Shown here piece after piece: positions 62,357 to 64,000 of a DNA stretch of 64,000 nt (the stretch's first letter is position 1; every line of letters starts with the position of its first letter). Source of the stretch: Ilyobacter_A sp963675185 (GTDB lineage Bacteria; Fusobacteriota; Fusobacteriia; Fusobacteriales; Fusobacteriaceae); NCBI GenBank assembly GCA_963675185.2, contig CAXXOH010000002.1:62001-126000 (forward strand), given 5' to 3'. The translations under genes were made by a program, and so were the position numbers. The notes below the pieces were generated by a model that saw nothing but the letters and a program-made list of their open reading frames with translations, was not told the origin of the DNA and ran no database searches.

Positions 62357-62942
62357 TACTTCTATGCCGATAAATTTTCTGATGCCAGCCTCTATTATAA
62401 AAGTAAGGGAGGCAACACCAAGGCTGAGGAAAGTCATTTCGAGAAATCTCTTTTTAAAATCAAGATCCTTGGCTATTGAAATGTAGAAGTTAAATACAAA
62501 AATTATGGCGATAGCAACTATTATAGTAGAAGCTAGGCATAGGAGATAGTCTGTCACGATAAAGTATGGTAAAATCAGTAAAAATACCGTTATTATATAA
62601 GCGATACCTGTTATCAAGCCTGCAAGTTCTATTAACTTTGGGTTTATTCTGCAGGTCAAATGTCAAACCTGCCAGGGTTCCTGTGAGCTCCACCAGGGCA
62701 TCGTTTAGACCTAAGACTATAGATACCCCCACCGTAGTTTAGACGTTCTTCGTCTATAAGCGACAGGAGTTCATCCTCTATAATTCTCTGTGCCTCAGGC
62801 ACATGCTCAGTTATCGCAGAGTAGTTTATTTGTGCACTCCCCCCTCTCCAGTAGTTTCAGCCCAAAAGTCAAACCAAATAATTTTGAGACTAGAAAGTAG
62901 AAAAATACCTTAAAGATGTTGGGATTTACATTTTCATAGGTA
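62354..62942 (-). pseudogene. Rubrerythrin-VIT1 type metal transporter, decayed
   Basis: On the minus strand the pieces read VSKLFGLTFGLKLLERGE, HVPEAQRIIEDELLSLIDEE, then after a shift VLGLNDALVELTGTLAGLTF. After another shift come NPKLIELAGLITGIAYIITV and membrane helices to the stop at 62354. These are the junction and C-terminal VIT1/CCC1 part of a ferritin-like plus VIT fusion that exports Fe or Mn. At least two frameshifts are visible (near 62735 and 62655), and the N-terminus is cut near 62942 by the IS630 element. Confidence 0.8.
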
Positions 62943-64000
62943 ACTCAAGTTGCTACTTAATTAAATAAGCAATTATAGTTAATCCTTAAAAAAAATGGCA
63001 GGAAATCCCATAAAATTTTTAAATATTATTATGGGTGATGTCTTATGAAACAAATATTATATCTCGAGGAATTAAAAAAACTAATTTCTATTGAAAAGGA
63101 TTTAAAAGTTAAACTTAAATTCATAGCTATTAATACTGTTGCGAAGCAATCTTCAATTCCAAAAGTAGCTGAACTTTTGGATATTCCAGAAAGAACTCTA
63201 TATAGATGGGTTGATAATTGGAATCTGTACAAGCGTGAAGGTTTGGTTTCACACTATTATAAATCCGGTAGAAAATCTATTCTATCTGAATCAGAGATGG
63301 AACAACTTAAAGAGATACTTTCTAATAAAGGAGCTTTTACCACCGAAGGAGCTCGAAGTATTATTTACTGTGAATTTAAAAAATCAATCTCTTCAAAAAG
63401 ACTTAGAGTGATTTTAAAAGAAAAGCTAAAATTTAATTTGTCCAAACCTTATGTTAAAAGTAATAAGCGTCCGGATAATGCAGAAGAAATACTTTCTAAA
63501 AAATTAAAAAACATAGCGGATGATCTTAAGAAAAAAGATGTCCCTTTAAAAGGTGTTTGTCTTGGTTTCTTAGATGAAACTACACCACAGTCTAATTCTA
63601 ATACTGTGCGCTTCTGGCCTAAAGAACCAAAACTTACAGTAGAAAAACATATAGAGAAATGGAAAAATAACACCGTAGGTTTCTATGCATTGAGAGGTAA
63701 TAGCTGTCTTTCGTTTATGAACTCATCAAAGAAAGAGGAAATAGGAAAATTTCTCCAAAAGATCCGAGCTATAAATTCTGAATTTAAAAGAATTATAATC
63801 ATCTTGGACAATTTTAAAAGCCATCACAGTAAATACATATTAGATTATGCTGAAAAACATGACATAATCTTAATTTTTCTACCTCCCTACTCACCAGATC
63901 TAAACCCAATAGAGTTCATATGGAAGAGTATTAAACGCGAAATTTCTAAATTTTTTTTTTGACATTGATTGATATATGCTAGTTTTGTCGAATTTTCTAG
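62943..64000 (+). mobile_element. IS630-family element, right end outside the window
   Basis: It begins at or near 62943 with the 27-base repeat 62947-62973 that is also found solo at 15134-15160. It contains a transposase gene and truncates the VIT gene. The other end is not visible. Confidence 0.7.
63045..63962 (+). CDS. IS630-family transposase
   Basis: The protein has 305 residues. The N-terminal HTH is KQSSIPKVAELLDIPERTLY and RWVDNW. The DDE residues are in LGFLDETTPQSNSN (Asp), IIIILDNFKSHHS (Asp) and PPYSPDLNPIEFIWKSIKRE (Glu). The frame ends at TGA right after a run of ten T (63951-63960). Family members usually run a few residues longer, so a slip in the T-run may have shortened it, or the run may be a frameshift site. 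ATG 63045 follows GGGTGATG. Confidence 0.9.
   Translation: MKQILYLEELKKLISIEKDLKVKLKFIAINTVAKQSSIPKVAELLDIPERTLYRWVDNWNLYKREGLVSHYYKSGRKSILSESEMEQLKEILSNKGAFTTEGARSIIYCEFKKSISSKRLRVILKEKLKFNLSKPYVKSNKRPDNAEEILSKKLKNIADDLKKKDVPLKGVCLGFLDETTPQSNSNTVRFWPKEPKLTVEKHIEKWKNNTVGFYALRGNSCLSFMNSSKKEEIGKFLQKIRAINSEFKRIIIILDNFKSHHSKYILDYAEKHDIILIFLPPYSPDLNPIEFIWKSIKREISKFFF

Noticed and set aside
1..64000. CRISPR arrays, tRNA or rRNA genes, prophage modules
   Set aside because: No regularly spaced repeats, tRNA-like cloverleaf or conserved rRNA segments were seen by eye, and no phage structural genes are present. A tRNAscan, Infernal or CRISPR finder run would be decisive.

Overview
The window is AT-rich DNA with heavy use of AGA, AGG and ATA codons, short intergenic gaps and many insertion sequences. 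Gene content suggests a low-GC, largely anaerobic, probably marine Gram-negative bacterium. Fusobacteriota close to Ilyobacter, Propionigenium or Psychrilyobacter is my best guess; this is inference from gene content, not a database match. I see no rRNA, tRNA, CRISPR array or prophage.

Layout. 1-2340: a lysine 2,3-aminomutase fused to beta-lysine acetyltransferase (compatible-solute synthesis) and a DUF1540 protein. 2444-9300: a wrecked locus in which remnants of a KAP-type P-loop NTPase flank nested insertion sequences (IS982, IS3, IS256), followed by an IS4 element split by an IS3 element. 9492-14928: membrane and housekeeping genes (DUF554, small MscS, methyltransferase, ADP-ribosylglycohydrolase, a DedA-PAP2-LssY fusion). 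15297-16169: an IS3 remnant ending in a long fold-back palindrome. 16175-21228: D-lactate dehydrogenase, an orphan ThsB-like TIR protein, a KTSC protein, a broken IS30 and a GyrI-like protein. 21296-25159: a PEP-synthase/rifampicin-phosphotransferase-like enzyme, an FMN-binding protein and a diguanylate cyclase. 25593-39408: AzlCD, a flavodoxin-ferredoxin protein, BirA, a desaturase, nitroreductase, GH31 glucosidase, polyphosphate:AMP phosphotransferase, AlkD and two flavin reductases, one split by an intact IS30. 39532-46220: pyruvate carboxylase, a nitroreductase and three unknown genes. 46238-50172: an IS4 element, a CDF transporter and a defective IS256. 50356-54016: MscS, nucleoside hydrolase, a gene with an in-frame TGA and a second ADP-ribosylglycohydrolase. 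54331-60831: a tight operon of methylthioribose-kinase-like protein, two fused arsenosugar-type transferases and a YnjBCD-type ABC importer. 61070-64000: a YbdG-like channel, a decayed VIT-type metal transporter and an IS630 element.

Themes. BirA and pyruvate carboxylase form a biotin-dependent pair. N-epsilon-acetyl-beta-lysine synthesis plus three MscS-family channels suggest adaptation to changing salinity. The strongest candidate for an undescribed system is the 54331-60831 operon. The strongest mobile-DNA observation is that both IS4 copies sit inside Rho-independent terminator hairpins, with clean 10 and 11 bp target duplications.
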